In this document: positions 43,339 to 51,763 of the stretch, piece by piece
Position numbering within the stretch: the first letter of the stretch is position 1
Layout: each line of letters opens with the position of its first letter
Source of the DNA: Salinimicrobium catena
GTDB lineage: Bacteria > Bacteroidota > Bacteroidia > Flavobacteriales > Flavobacteriaceae
Length of the DNA stretch: 64,000 nt
Reading direction: 5' to 3'
Assembly (NCBI RefSeq): GCF_900102915.1
Contig: NZ_FNGG01000007.1
Coordinates: 44,722-108,721 of the forward strand
Made by a program: the position numbers and the translations under genes
The notes under the pieces: model-generated
What the model was told of the DNA's origin: nothing
The model's database searches: none
What the model saw: the letters and a program-made list of their open reading frames with translations, nothing else

Positions 43339-44082
43339 ATGTTTAGCAAAAGCCAAATTAAACTTATAAACAGTCTGGCCCAAAAAAAGTACAGGCGCAA
43401 GCACGGGCTGTTCACAGTAGAGGGTAAAAAAGGCATTTTTGAACTGCTCGACTCCTCGTTACAGTTGCATTCCCTGTTCACTACGGAAGATATTTTTGAT
43501 GCCGAAAGGGCCAAAACGCATTTTATAGAGGAGGCCGAGCTTAAAAAGATCAGCAATCTCAGCACTCCGCAAACCGCGCTGGCGGTTTTCCATATTCCGC
43601 AGCCAACAGCGCCTGAAGCGGAAGGGCTGATCGTCGCGCTTGATAATGTGCAGGACCCGGGAAACCTGGGAACCATCATAAGGATGTGTGACTGGTTTGG
43701 GGTAAATGAGCTGGTTTGTTCTGAGGGAACGGTGGATTGTTATAACCCAAAAGTGGTCCAGGCAACCATGGGATCTATTGCAAGGGTAAACGTGAATTAC
43801 CTGTCTCTGCCTGATTTCTTAAAAAAAATTCAGGGAAAAATGCCGGTCTACGGGGCATTTTTGGAAGGTGAAAATCTTTATTCTCGTGAGCTGGATGCAA
43901 GGGGAATCATTGTGATGGGTAATGAAGCGAACGGGATCTCTTCGGACGTTGAATCCTATGTGACTCAAAAACTGCTCATTCCGCAGCTGGGAGCCCTGCA
44001 AAAGACAGAAAGCCTTAACGTGGCCACAGCCACGGCTATTTTCTTAAGCGAATTCAGAAGAAGGGATCTTACTGGAAAGTAA
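43339..44082 (+). CDS. SpoU/TrmH-family RNA 2'-O-methyltransferase
   Basis: 247 residues. An N-terminal substrate-binding part (KYRRKHGLFTVEGKKGIFELL) is followed by the knotted SPOUT domain with the three motifs: ALDNVQDPGNLGTIIRMCDWFG, GIIVMGNEANGIS and IPQLGALQKTESLNVATATAI. It uses S-adenosylmethionine to methylate a ribose in rRNA or tRNA; which one cannot be told from sequence alone. Its end overlaps the convergent porT gene by 14 nt. Confidence 0.93.
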   Translation: MFSKSQIKLINSLAQKKYRRKHGLFTVEGKKGIFELLDSSLQLHSLFTTEDIFDAERAKTHFIEEAELKKISNLSTPQTALAVFHIPQPTAPEAEGLIVALDNVQDPGNLGTIIRMCDWFGVNELVCSEGTVDCYNPKVVQATMGSIARVNVNYLSLPDFLKKIQGKMPVYGAFLEGENLYSRELDARGIIVMGNEANGISSDVESYVTQKLLIPQLGALQKTESLNVATATAIFLSEFRRRDLTGK

Positions 44083-44779
44083 AGTTGATAAAAATGGCTC
44101 TGGTGGACATTTTATCAATATTACTGGTATAATGACTGTTTGGAGTGTCGTCGCGAACTATTTCATCACTCAGCCCAAATACTCCTCTAATTGAAGGGGT
44201 GAATTTGAAATAATACATATAGAGATCTATCCCGAAGCCTATTTCATAATAGTAGGCGTTGGTTTTCATTCTGAACTGCCCGTTGTAGTTGTCATCGGGA
44301 TTATTCTCGTTGCTGGAGAGGTTGATTGAGGTAGAAAGTCCGCCAACTACAAAAGGTTTAAAGTTGTTGATCCTGGTGGTGGAAAACTTTAGAAGCAGCG
44401 GAATGTGAACGTAGGTGTTATTGATCTCCCTGAAAGAATCAGGCTCTGCTTTGTAGAACTGGAAATTGATCCGGCTAAAAGCCACACCCGGCTCCAGGCG
44501 CAGGTCAAGATGTTCATTGATCCTCATGTTCCCGATCAAACCAACGTTGAACCCAATGGTCCTGTCCACTTCAAAATCCTTACCCGTAGCCTCACTCGGC
44601 ACATACTTTATATAATCGAAATTGAGATCGTAGTTGTTGAAACCAAGAAAATAACCCCACGACCAGCGTTGTTTGTCAAAAGTGGGGTTGTTATCCACTT
44701 TATCATTAGGGGTAAATATCTGGGCATGCGCAGTGATTACGCCAAAAAGCACGAATGCAAATGTCAGATATAACCTCAT
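44069..44779 (-). CDS. porT: PorT/SprT-type outer membrane protein of the type IX secretion system
   Basis: 236 residues with a signal peptide (1-19) and an eight-strand barrel (WSWGYFLGFNNYDLNF, IGFNVGLIGNMRINEHLDLRLEPGVAFSRINFQF, ISTSINL; terminal ANIFINFTFQ-like end). The sequence and its place 4 nt behind ubiE match porT of flavobacteria, which is required for type IX secretion and, in gliding species, for SprB export. The two giant proteins at 51.8-64 kb are expected cargo of this system. Confidence 0.85.
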   Translation of the reverse strand: MRLYLTFAFVLFGVITAHAQIFTPNDKVDNNPTFDKQRWSWGYFLGFNNYDLNFDYIKYVPSEATGKDFEVDRTIGFNVGLIGNMRINEHLDLRLEPGVAFSRINFQFYKAEPDSFREINNTYVHIPLLLKFSTTRINNFKPFVVGGLSTSINLSSNENNPDDNYNGQFRMKTNAYYYEIGFGIDLYMYYFKFTPSIRGVFGLSDEIVRDDTPNSHYTSNIDKMSTRAIFINFTFQ

Positions 44780-44783
44780 AGAT

Positions 44784-45512
44784 TTATTTTGACGCGGTAT
44801 ATATAGTTGCTACTCCCATGGTTTGGGGTTTGTCTTCTACATTAATAAACCCTGTTTTGCGCAAAATATTGTTGAAGTTCTCACCATAAGGAAAAGCTGC
44901 CGCGCTTTCACTAAGATAGGAATAGGCAACTTTATCTTTTGAGAACAGCTTGCCAATTACCGGCAAAAGGTTCTTTGTGTAGAAATGGTAACCTTGCTTG
45001 AATGGAAATTTAGTGGGTACAGAGGTTTCCAAAACAACGAAAATGCCACCCGGCTTCAGGATTCGGTGAATTTCAGATAAACCTTTCTCAAGATCTTCAA
45101 AATTCCTTACCCCAAAGGCCACGGTGATGGCATCAAAGCTGTTGTCTTCAAAAGGAAGCGCTTCAGAATCTCCCTGGACCATTTCTATTCTTTCAGAAAG
45201 GCCTTTTTCGGCGATCTTTTTTCGGCCTACCGCCAGCATGCCTTCAGAAAGATCAAGTCCTATCACCTGTGAAGCCCCCGTGCCTGCAAGACTTATCGCC
45301 AGGTCGCCCGTTCCGGTAGCGATGTCCAGTACAGAATTAGGATTTGTGCTGCCCACCAGTTTGACCACTTTTTTTCGCCATTTCACATCAATGCCAAAAG
45401 AAATTACACGGTTAAGACCGTCGTAATTCGTGGAAATAGTGTCGAACATTTGTTCTACCTGCTTTTTCTTGTTCAGGTCAGAATCTTTATAAGGAGTGAT
45501 CTTTTTAGACAT
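44784..45512 (-). CDS. ubiE: Demethylmenaquinone/ubiquinone C-methyltransferase
   Basis: 242 residues. UbiE/MenG hallmarks: [29 protein letters not shown] (about 22-50), SAM-binding [12 protein letters not shown] (64-75), [26 protein letters not shown] (motif II) and [17 protein letters not shown] near the end. In menaquinone-using Bacteroidota it makes menaquinone from demethylmenaquinone. Co-directional with porT (4-nt gap); divergent from trkA. Confidence 0.96.
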   Translation of the reverse strand: MSKKITPYKDSDLNKKKQVEQMFDTISTNYDGLNRVISFGIDVKWRKKVVKLVGSTNPNSVLDIATGTGDLAISLAGTGASQVIGLDLSEGMLAVGRKKIAEKGLSERIEMVQGDSEALPFEDNSFDAITVAFGVRNFEDLEKGLSEIHRILKPGGIFVVLETSVPTKFPFKQGYHFYTKNLLPVIGKLFSKDKVAYSYLSESAAAFPYGENFNNILRKTGFINVEDKPQTMGVATIYTASK

Positions 45513-45526
45513 TTCGAGATTTTTGC

Positions 45527-45534
45527 CAAAGATA
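45527..45534 (-). promoter_or_regulatory. Promoter -7 box of ubiE-porT
   Basis: TATCTTTG on the minus strand, an exact TAnnTTTG, 14 nt before the start codon. Confidence 0.5.
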
Positions 45535-45608
45535 CGAGATTATAGGGCATTTTCTCTACGGAAGCTAAATACTTGAGCCATACTTTCTTTTGGTTTAAGT
45601 AAATACCT

Positions 45609-45616
45609 TAACTTTG
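45609..45616 (+). promoter_or_regulatory. Promoter -7 box of trkA-trkH
   Basis: TAACTTTG, an exact TAnnTTTG, 27 nt before the trkA start chosen here. A TTG lies 16 nt upstream, a shorter spacer than usual. The box also argues against the alternative TTG start at 45614. Confidence 0.45.
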
Positions 45617-45643
45617 TATCTCTTTGAAAAATTCATCCCCCTT

Positions 45644-46993
45644 ATGAAGATAATTATTGCCGGTGCCGGTGAAGTAGGATTCCATTTAGCGAAACTATTG
45701 TCTTACGAATCACAGGACATTACTTTAATTGATATCGACAGGGATAATCTTCTATACGCCGATACACACCTCGATATACGTACCATGCGTGGAGATGCGA
45801 CCTCTATCGCTGTTCTTAAGGATGCGCAGGTTAAAAATGTAGATCTGGTGATAGGGGTGACCAGCAGCGAGACCACCAATATTACTGTCTGTGTGCTGGC
45901 AAAACAGTTGGGGGCTAAACGTACCATCGCGCGGATCGCCAATACCGAATTTTTAGAAAATAAGGATGAGATAGGCTTTGTGCAGTTTGGGATCGATGAA
46001 CTTATTTCTCCTGAAGCCCTGGCGGCGCGGGAGATCGAATTGCTGCTAAACCAGTCTGCTTTTAATGACAGTTACGAATTCGAGAACGGAGCACTTACTA
46101 TGGTTGGTCTTGGACTATCAGATTCGGCTGCATTCGTTGGAAAAACGGTTAAAGAAACGGCAAAGATATTCCCGGGCATACATTTTATGCCTATAGCCAT
46201 GCAGCGCAAGGCGAGTCAGGATACTATCATTCCCCGAGGAAATACCTATTTTAGAGAAGGCGATCAGGTGTATTTTATCACCACCAAAGGTGGGGTGAAC
46301 GACCTTTATAAACTTACCGGAAAGAAGAGGCACGACATTAAAAATGTCATGATACTGGGAGGAAGTAAAATTGGTCGTAAGACCAGCTATGACCTCTGCA
46401 AGAAAAAATTGAACATCAAGCTTATTGAAAGCGATAAAAAGACCGCTTTTGACCTGGCAGATGAACTGCCAAAGGCACTCATCATTCACGGTGACGGAAG
46501 GAATGTGGAACTGCTGGAGGAGGAAAGCATTCAGGATATGGATGCCTTTATCGCGGTTACGGGAAATTCTGAAACCAACATCATGACCTGTCTTGTGGCC
46601 AAGTCCAAGAACGTAAAACGTACCATTGCCCTGGTGGAGAACATGGATTACTTCCAGTTGAGCCATTCTATTGGTATTGATACGCTCATCAATAAAAAGC
46701 TTTTGGCAGCGAACAATATCTTCAGGTATATCAGAAAAGGGGAAGTTGTGGCCATGACCAGGCTCAACAATATGGATGCCGAGCTGCTGGAGTTCATTGT
46801 TAAGCCTTCTTCAAGGGTTGCCAATAAAAGGATCGTGGACCTGGATTTTCCACGATCGGCCATTATTGGCGGGATCATCAGGGAAGGAGTGGGGCAGATC
46901 GCCCTTGGGGACTTCAAGATAAGACCCGGAGACAGGGCCGTGATTTGCTGCCTGCCGCACTCGATTAGTAAGGTTGAAAAAATGTTCCTGTAA
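45644..46993 (+). CDS. trkA: Trk potassium uptake system, NAD-binding regulatory subunit TrkA
   Basis: 449 residues from MKIIIAGAGEVGFHLAKLL. Two RCK repeats, each with a Rossmann part (GAGEVGFHLA at 7-16; VMILGGSKIGRKTSYDL at about 232-248) and a TrkA-C part (NGALTMVGLGLSDSAAFVGKTV; LEFIVKPSSRVANKRIVDL). It gates TrkH in response to nucleotide binding at the inner face of the membrane. The trkH start codon overlaps the stop by one base, so the two are translated together. Confidence 0.95.
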   Translation: MKIIIAGAGEVGFHLAKLLSYESQDITLIDIDRDNLLYADTHLDIRTMRGDATSIAVLKDAQVKNVDLVIGVTSSETTNITVCVLAKQLGAKRTIARIANTEFLENKDEIGFVQFGIDELISPEALAAREIELLLNQSAFNDSYEFENGALTMVGLGLSDSAAFVGKTVKETAKIFPGIHFMPIAMQRKASQDTIIPRGNTYFREGDQVYFITTKGGVNDLYKLTGKKRHDIKNVMILGGSKIGRKTSYDLCKKKLNIKLIESDKKTAFDLADELPKALIIHGDGRNVELLEEESIQDMDAFIAVTGNSETNIMTCLVAKSKNVKRTIALVENMDYFQLSHSIGIDTLINKKLLAANNIFRYIRKGEVVAMTRLNNMDAELLEFIVKPSSRVANKRIVDLDFPRSAIIGGIIREGVGQIALGDFKIRPGDRAVICCLPHSISKVEKMFL

Positions 46994-48489
46994 TGCCACG
47001 ACTCAATAAGCCCATCATAAGTCATATCATGGGGCTGCTGTTGGTGTGCAATGGCGGTTTTATGTTTACAGCTTCAGTAGTTAGCATGTATTACGAGGAT
47101 GGGGTGGCTCTGGAGATCTTTACCGCTGCGTTAATAACGGTCATTACCGGGGTTTTACTGATGTTCTTTACCAAAGGACACAGACGGGAGATCAAGAAAC
47201 GCGACGGATACCTGATCGTTACCTTTGGCTGGGTGCTTATGGCCCTTAGCGGGACACTACCCTACGTGCTGAGCGAAAGCATTCCTTTATTTACCAATGC
47301 TTTTTTTGAGACCATGTCTGGTTACACAACCACTGGTGCCACCATTCTCAATGATATAGAATCCATTCCAAAAGGTATCCTTTTTTGGCGAAGTCTTACC
47401 CACTGGATAGGCGGGATGGGGATCATCGTATTGGCAATTGCCATTCTGCCATTACTGGGAATTGGAGGAATGCAGTTATTTGCTGCGGAAGCTCCCGGCC
47501 CCAGCGCAGATAAATTAAAACCCCGAATTACAGATACTGCTAAACGACTTTGGTTCATTTATGTAGGACTTACTTTTGCTGAAACAGTACTTTTAAAACT
47601 GGCCGGAATGGGGCTCTTTGATGCTGCCAACCATGCGCTGAGCACTATGTCTACCGGAGGTTTTTCAACTAAAAATGCCAGCCTTGCCTATTGGAATGAT
47701 AATCCGCTGATACAGTATATAGTCATACTTTTCATGTTCCTGGCAGGAACCAACTTCGTGATCAGTTATTTTGGTTTTAAAGGTAAATTTAGAAAGGTGA
47801 TAGGGGATGAAGAGTTCAAGTGGTACAGCTATTTTATCATCGGGTTTACCATAGTGGCCACGTTGATCATCATCTTTAGGGCCGACCCTGGAGTGTCTTC
47901 AATTGACCATCCAATGGTTTACGGAGAATCTGAAAGTGCCTTGCGGCACGCTCTTTTCCAGGTGCTGGCGGTGGTGACCACAACCGGATTCGTTTCGGCT
48001 GATTATACCATGTGGACACCGTTTTTAACGGTCTTCTTTTTCGGGATGTTCTTCCTGGGAGGTTCTGCCGGGTCAACGGCAGGAGGTGTGAAAGTGATGC
48101 GTCACGTGATCATGATCAGGAACGGACTTATCGAGTTCAAGAGAACTCTGCACCCAAACGCGGTGCTGCCGGTGCATTACAATGGAAAAAGCATCAGCAA
48201 AAAGATCGTTTTCAACATCCTGGGATTCTTTATACTTTATATGCTCTCTTTTATCATTGGCGCCGTGGTGCTGGCCTCAATGGGGCTGGATTTTGAAACG
48301 GCCATTGGGGGAGCGGCTTCCTCCCTTGGGAATATTGGTCCTGCCTTTGGATTTTTAGGGCCGGTAAACAACTATGATGCCCTGCCTTTTGCCGGGAAGT
48401 GGTGGTGCGCTTTCCTAATGCTGATAGGAAGGCTTGAACTGTTCACCGTATTGATCCTACTAACGCCTTTCTTCTGGAGAAGAAGGTAG
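46993..48489 (+). CDS. trkH: Trk potassium uptake system, channel subunit TrkH
   Basis: 498 residues with about ten membrane helices and four pore-loop repeats bearing the selectivity Gly: TMSGYTTTGATIL, TMSTGGFSTKNAS, VVTTTGFVSADY and AASSLGNIGPAFG. The GGSAGSTAGGVKVMR loop before the third long helix is typical. It carries K+ (and some Na+) into the cytosol with TrkA as regulator. Confidence 0.95.
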   Translation: MPRLNKPIISHIMGLLLVCNGGFMFTASVVSMYYEDGVALEIFTAALITVITGVLLMFFTKGHRREIKKRDGYLIVTFGWVLMALSGTLPYVLSESIPLFTNAFFETMSGYTTTGATILNDIESIPKGILFWRSLTHWIGGMGIIVLAIAILPLLGIGGMQLFAAEAPGPSADKLKPRITDTAKRLWFIYVGLTFAETVLLKLAGMGLFDAANHALSTMSTGGFSTKNASLAYWNDNPLIQYIVILFMFLAGTNFVISYFGFKGKFRKVIGDEEFKWYSYFIIGFTIVATLIIIFRADPGVSSIDHPMVYGESESALRHALFQVLAVVTTTGFVSADYTMWTPFLTVFFFGMFFLGGSAGSTAGGVKVMRHVIMIRNGLIEFKRTLHPNAVLPVHYNGKSISKKIVFNILGFFILYMLSFIIGAVVLASMGLDFETAIGGAASSLGNIGPAFGFLGPVNNYDALPFAGKWWCAFLMLIGRLELFTVLILLTPFFWRRR

Positions 48490-48599
48490 GTTTTTAGTAG
48501 ATAGAGGACAGAGGGCAGAGAAAATGGAATTAATATCTAATCTTTTGAAAGAGGAGGTTCTAAAAGGCCTTTTTTTGATGTAATACTGAAAATTTATTA

Positions 48600-48640
48600 A
48601 AAAAAAATCCCCATTCGCGAGAATGGGGATTTCAGTTTTT
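48600..48640 (-). terminator. Terminator of the aminotransferase gene
   Basis: Perfect 12-bp stem AAATCCCCATTC / GAATGGGGATTT with loop GCGA; long T run on the minus strand and a weaker one on the plus strand, so it may serve both sides. Confidence 0.85.
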
Positions 48641-48651
48641 ATTCAAAAAAA

Positions 48652-49842
48652 TTAGGCTTCAGAAACTGCATTTTTGATGCGCTTCATGGCTTCTTCAATT
48701 TCAGCTTCACTTGCTGCGTATGAGAGCCTGATGCAGTTAGGGCTTCCAAAAGCGTCACCGGTTACAGTAGCCACCAGGGCTTCTTCCAGCAGGAACATTG
48801 AAAAATCTGTAGCGTCATTTATTTTGTGACCTTTGATGGTCCTTCCGAAAAATTCAGATACATCTGGGAATACATAAAAGGCACCTTCCGGCTCGGTGAT
48901 CACAAATCCGGGGATTTCACTAAGCAGGTCAATGATCAGTTTTCTTCGGCTTTTGAAACGATCTATCATATACTGAATCTCACTCACAGGAGCTTCCAGA
49001 GCAGTGATCACCGCTCTTTGTGCGATACAGTTTGCGCCACTGGTGATTTGCCCCTGCATTTTGTTGCAGGCACGGGCAATTTCCGCAGGCGCGCCAATAT
49101 AACCAATCCTCCAACCGGTCATGGCAAAGGCCTTGCTCACCCCGTTCACGGTCACCACGCGATCATACATGTCTTCAAACTGGGCCATAGAGGCGTGCTC
49201 TCCCACAAAATTAATGTGCTCGTAGATCTCGTCGCTCACCACAACGATATCGGGATATTTTACCAGAACATCGGCCAAAGCACGTAGTTCTTCTTTGCTG
49301 TACACCATCCCGCTGGGGTTGCAGGGAGAACTGTACCAAAGCATTTTCGTTTTTGGAGTGATGGCTTTTTCAAGCTGCTCAGGAGTCATTTTGAAGTTGG
49401 TCTCTACGGTGGTAGGCACTTCAACAGGAACACCTTCTGCGAGTTTTACGATCTCTGCATAACTCACCCAGTATGGACATGGCAAAATGACCTCGTCACC
49501 CGGGTTGAGCATCACCATGGCTACATTGGCCAAAGATTGCTTGGCTCCCGTGGAAACCACTATTTGTGAGCGATCATAGGTTAGGCCATTATCTCTTTTG
49601 AACTTGGTGATGATGGCATCCTTTAGCTCCACATAACCGTCTACCGGCGTGTACGAATTATAATTCTCATTAATGGCTCTAATGGCGGCCTCCTTAATGA
49701 AATCCGGAGTATTGAAATCGGGTTCGCCCAGGCTCAGGCCGATAATATCTTTTCCTTCTGCCTTTAATTCCCTTGACTTTGCGGCCATGGCCAAAGTTTG
49801 GGAGGTAGACATGCTCTTGATGCGGTTGGATAGATTATACAT
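48652..49842 (-). CDS. PLP-dependent aspartate-type aminotransferase (class I/II)
   Basis: 396 residues from MYNLSNRIKSMSTSQTLAMAAKSRELKAEGKDI, the usual start for this family (the frame continues 16 codons upstream). Landmarks: LSLGEPDFNTPDFI, YTPVDGYVELKDAI, SSPCNPSGMVYS, VSDEIYEHI, NGVSKAFAMTGWRIGYIG with the PLP-binding Lys, and CIRLSYA with the substrate-binding Arg. It most likely makes aspartate from oxaloacetate and glutamate; specificity is not certain. It follows the desaturase gene by 22 nt, so both may be co-transcribed. Confidence 0.92.
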   Translation of the reverse strand: MYNLSNRIKSMSTSQTLAMAAKSRELKAEGKDIIGLSLGEPDFNTPDFIKEAAIRAINENYNSYTPVDGYVELKDAIITKFKRDNGLTYDRSQIVVSTGAKQSLANVAMVMLNPGDEVILPCPYWVSYAEIVKLAEGVPVEVPTTVETNFKMTPEQLEKAITPKTKMLWYSSPCNPSGMVYSKEELRALADVLVKYPDIVVVSDEIYEHINFVGEHASMAQFEDMYDRVVTVNGVSKAFAMTGWRIGYIGAPAEIARACNKMQGQITSGANCIAQRAVITALEAPVSEIQYMIDRFKSRRKLIIDLLSEIPGFVITEPEGAFYVFPDVSEFFGRTIKGHKINDATDFSMFLLEEALVATVTGDAFGSPNCIRLSYAASEAEIEEAMKRIKNAVSEA

Positions 49843-49864
49843 GCAAGTGAATTTTTGATTTAGG

Positions 49865-50965
49865 TTAGGCTGAAACTGCCGGTTTTGCACCCATTTCCTT
49901 TAGGTGCCTGAAGTGTGCAGCAATAGCAGCCCTGGTAGTTTTATATTCGTTGTAAGGCAACTGGCATTCCTTTGCCGTTTCCTTCACTATTTTGGAGATA
50001 TTACTATAATGTATGTGGCTAATATTCGGAAAAATATGGTGTTCCACCTGGTGATTCAGTCCTCCGGTGAACCAGTTAACGATCTTGTTCTTTGTAGAAA
50101 AATTGACCGTGGTAAATAGCTGATGGATAGCCCAGGTATTCTTCATGGAGCCGGTATCATCGGGTAAGGGCATTTCGGTCTTTTCCACTACATGGGCCAG
50201 CTGAAACACAATACTTAGGATCAATCCGGCAGTGTAGTGCATCACAAAAAATCCGATAAGGATCTTCCACCAGGCTACAGGCACGAAGAAAATTGGGATC
50301 ACGATCCAAATAGAAACATAGATAAGTTTTGTGATGGCCAACAGGCTCCATTGTTTTACCGGACTTGGCATTTTTCCGTAGGAAAGCTGCCTGGCCAGGT
50401 AACGTTTGGTCTGGGTAAAATCTGTGGTCAGCGCCCAGTTAAAGGTGAGCAGTCCGTAAAGAAAAACCGAATAATACTGCTGAAAACGATGAAAACGGTA
50501 CCACTTAGAATGTTCTGAAAATCGAATGATCCGTCCGGCTTCCAAATCTTCGTCATGCCCGTGAATGTTGGTATATGTGTGGTGCAGCACGTTATGCTGT
50601 ACCTGCCAGTTGTAAACATTTCCCGCCAGGATGTAGATAGTGCCGCCCATGAATTTATTCACCCATTTGACAGAGGAGTAGGAGCCGTGGTTCCCGTCGT
50701 GCATGATGTTCATTCCAACACCGGCCATTCCCACGCCCATAACTACAGTTAATAATAACATCCACCACTGTGAAATGTCAAGACTAAGAATGAGGAAGTA
50801 AGGAGAAAGAAAAAGAGAGAACATGACCACGGCTTTTACATGAAGTCTCCAGTTGCCGGTTTTGGATAGATTATTCTCCTTAAAATATGAATTGACCCTT
50901 TTATTCAACGTTCTGAAAAATTTTGCTGAATCTGTTCGGGAAAAACGTACGCTGTTATTGTTCAT
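49865..50965 (-). CDS. Membrane fatty acid (acyl-CoA/acyl-lipid) desaturase
   Basis: 366 residues. Histidine boxes for the di-iron centre: HDGNHGS (about 110), HNVLHHTYTNIHGHD (about 146) and GLNHQVEHHIFPNISHIH (about 305), the last with Gln in place of His, the mark of front-end desaturases. Four membrane helices; no fused cytochrome b5 domain. It introduces a double bond into membrane fatty acids and would need external electron carriers. Position of the double bond is unknown. Confidence 0.9.
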   Translation of the reverse strand: MNNNSVRFSRTDSAKFFRTLNKRVNSYFKENNLSKTGNWRLHVKAVVMFSLFLSPYFLILSLDISQWWMLLLTVVMGVGMAGVGMNIMHDGNHGSYSSVKWVNKFMGGTIYILAGNVYNWQVQHNVLHHTYTNIHGHDEDLEAGRIIRFSEHSKWYRFHRFQQYYSVFLYGLLTFNWALTTDFTQTKRYLARQLSYGKMPSPVKQWSLLAITKLIYVSIWIVIPIFFVPVAWWKILIGFFVMHYTAGLILSIVFQLAHVVEKTEMPLPDDTGSMKNTWAIHQLFTTVNFSTKNKIVNWFTGGLNHQVEHHIFPNISHIHYSNISKIVKETAKECQLPYNEYKTTRAAIAAHFRHLKEMGAKPAVSA

Positions 50966-51051
50966 TAAATTGTCTAAAAATTGAATACAAAGGTAAAGTA
51001 TAAAAATCCTTTCCGCATATATAAGGTCATAATTAACTGCCTCAAATTAAT

Positions 51052-51059
51052 TACTTTTG
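51052..51059 (+). promoter_or_regulatory. Promoter -7 box of rsmG
   Basis: TACTTTTG matches TAnnTTTG, 16 nt before the TTG start codon; no clear -33 element. Confidence 0.4.
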
Positions 51060-51075
51060 CTAAAAATTGTAAAAA

Positions 51076-51705
51076 TTGGAATTAATTCAAAAGTATTTCC
51101 CCGAAATTACTCCAGATCAAAAGGAGAAATTCGCTGCGCTCCAGGATCTTTACAAGGACTGGAACAGCAAGATCAATGTGGTTTCTCGAAAGGATGTTGA
51201 CGAATTGTACCTGCGGCATGTACTGCATTCTTTAGGGATCGCAAAGGTGCAGACTTTTAAAAAAGGAGCTTCTATTCTTGATGTGGGTACCGGCGGCGGT
51301 TTTCCGGGTATTCCCCTGGCGATACTTTTTCCTGAAGTAAATTTCAGGCTGGTAGACAGTATCGGGAAAAAGATCAAGGTAGTAAATGAGGTTTCTGAAG
51401 GTCTTGGCCTCCAAAATGTGGTTACGACAAATGCGAGAGTAGAGGAGATCGACGGAAAATTTGACTTCATAGTGAGTCGGGCAGTGGCTGCGATGCCAAC
51501 CTTTGTTCACTGGGTACAGGGGAAGATAGCCAAGGAAAGCAAACATGAACTAAAGAATGGAATACTTTACCTTAAGGGTGGAGACCTTTCTGAAGAACTG
51601 CAGGACTACCCCAAAGCTACTATCTATGAGCTTCAGGATTATTTTGAAGAGGATTTTTTCGAAACCAAAAAAGTGGTGCATTTGCCCATGAAATACAAAA
51701 AATAA
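51076..51705 (+). CDS. rsmG: 16S rRNA (guanine(527)-N7)-methyltransferase
   Basis: 209 residues with a TTG start, the only one that keeps the conserved N-terminus (MELIQKYFPEITPDQKEKFAAL). Motifs: NVVSRKDVDELYLRHVLHSLGIAK, SAM-binding ILDVGTGGGFPGIPLAI, LVDSIGKKIKV and IVSRAVAAMPTFV. It methylates G527 in the 530 loop of 16S rRNA; its loss gives low-level streptomycin resistance in other bacteria. Confidence 0.96.
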   Translation: MELIQKYFPEITPDQKEKFAALQDLYKDWNSKINVVSRKDVDELYLRHVLHSLGIAKVQTFKKGASILDVGTGGGFPGIPLAILFPEVNFRLVDSIGKKIKVVNEVSEGLGLQNVVTTNARVEEIDGKFDFIVSRAVAAMPTFVHWVQGKIAKESKHELKNGILYLKGGDLSEELQDYPKATIYELQDYFEEDFFETKKVVHLPMKYKK

Positions 51706-51735
51706 AGCCTGAGAAATCAGGCTTTATTTTTTTTA
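51703..51735. terminator. Bidirectional terminator between rsmG and the giant protein gene
   Basis: 10-bp stem TAAAGCCTGA / TCAGGCTTTA with a GAAA loop and T runs on both strands, placed between two convergent genes. Confidence 0.85.
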
Positions 51736-51763
51736 GAACTTATTAAAATGCACTAACTAACAA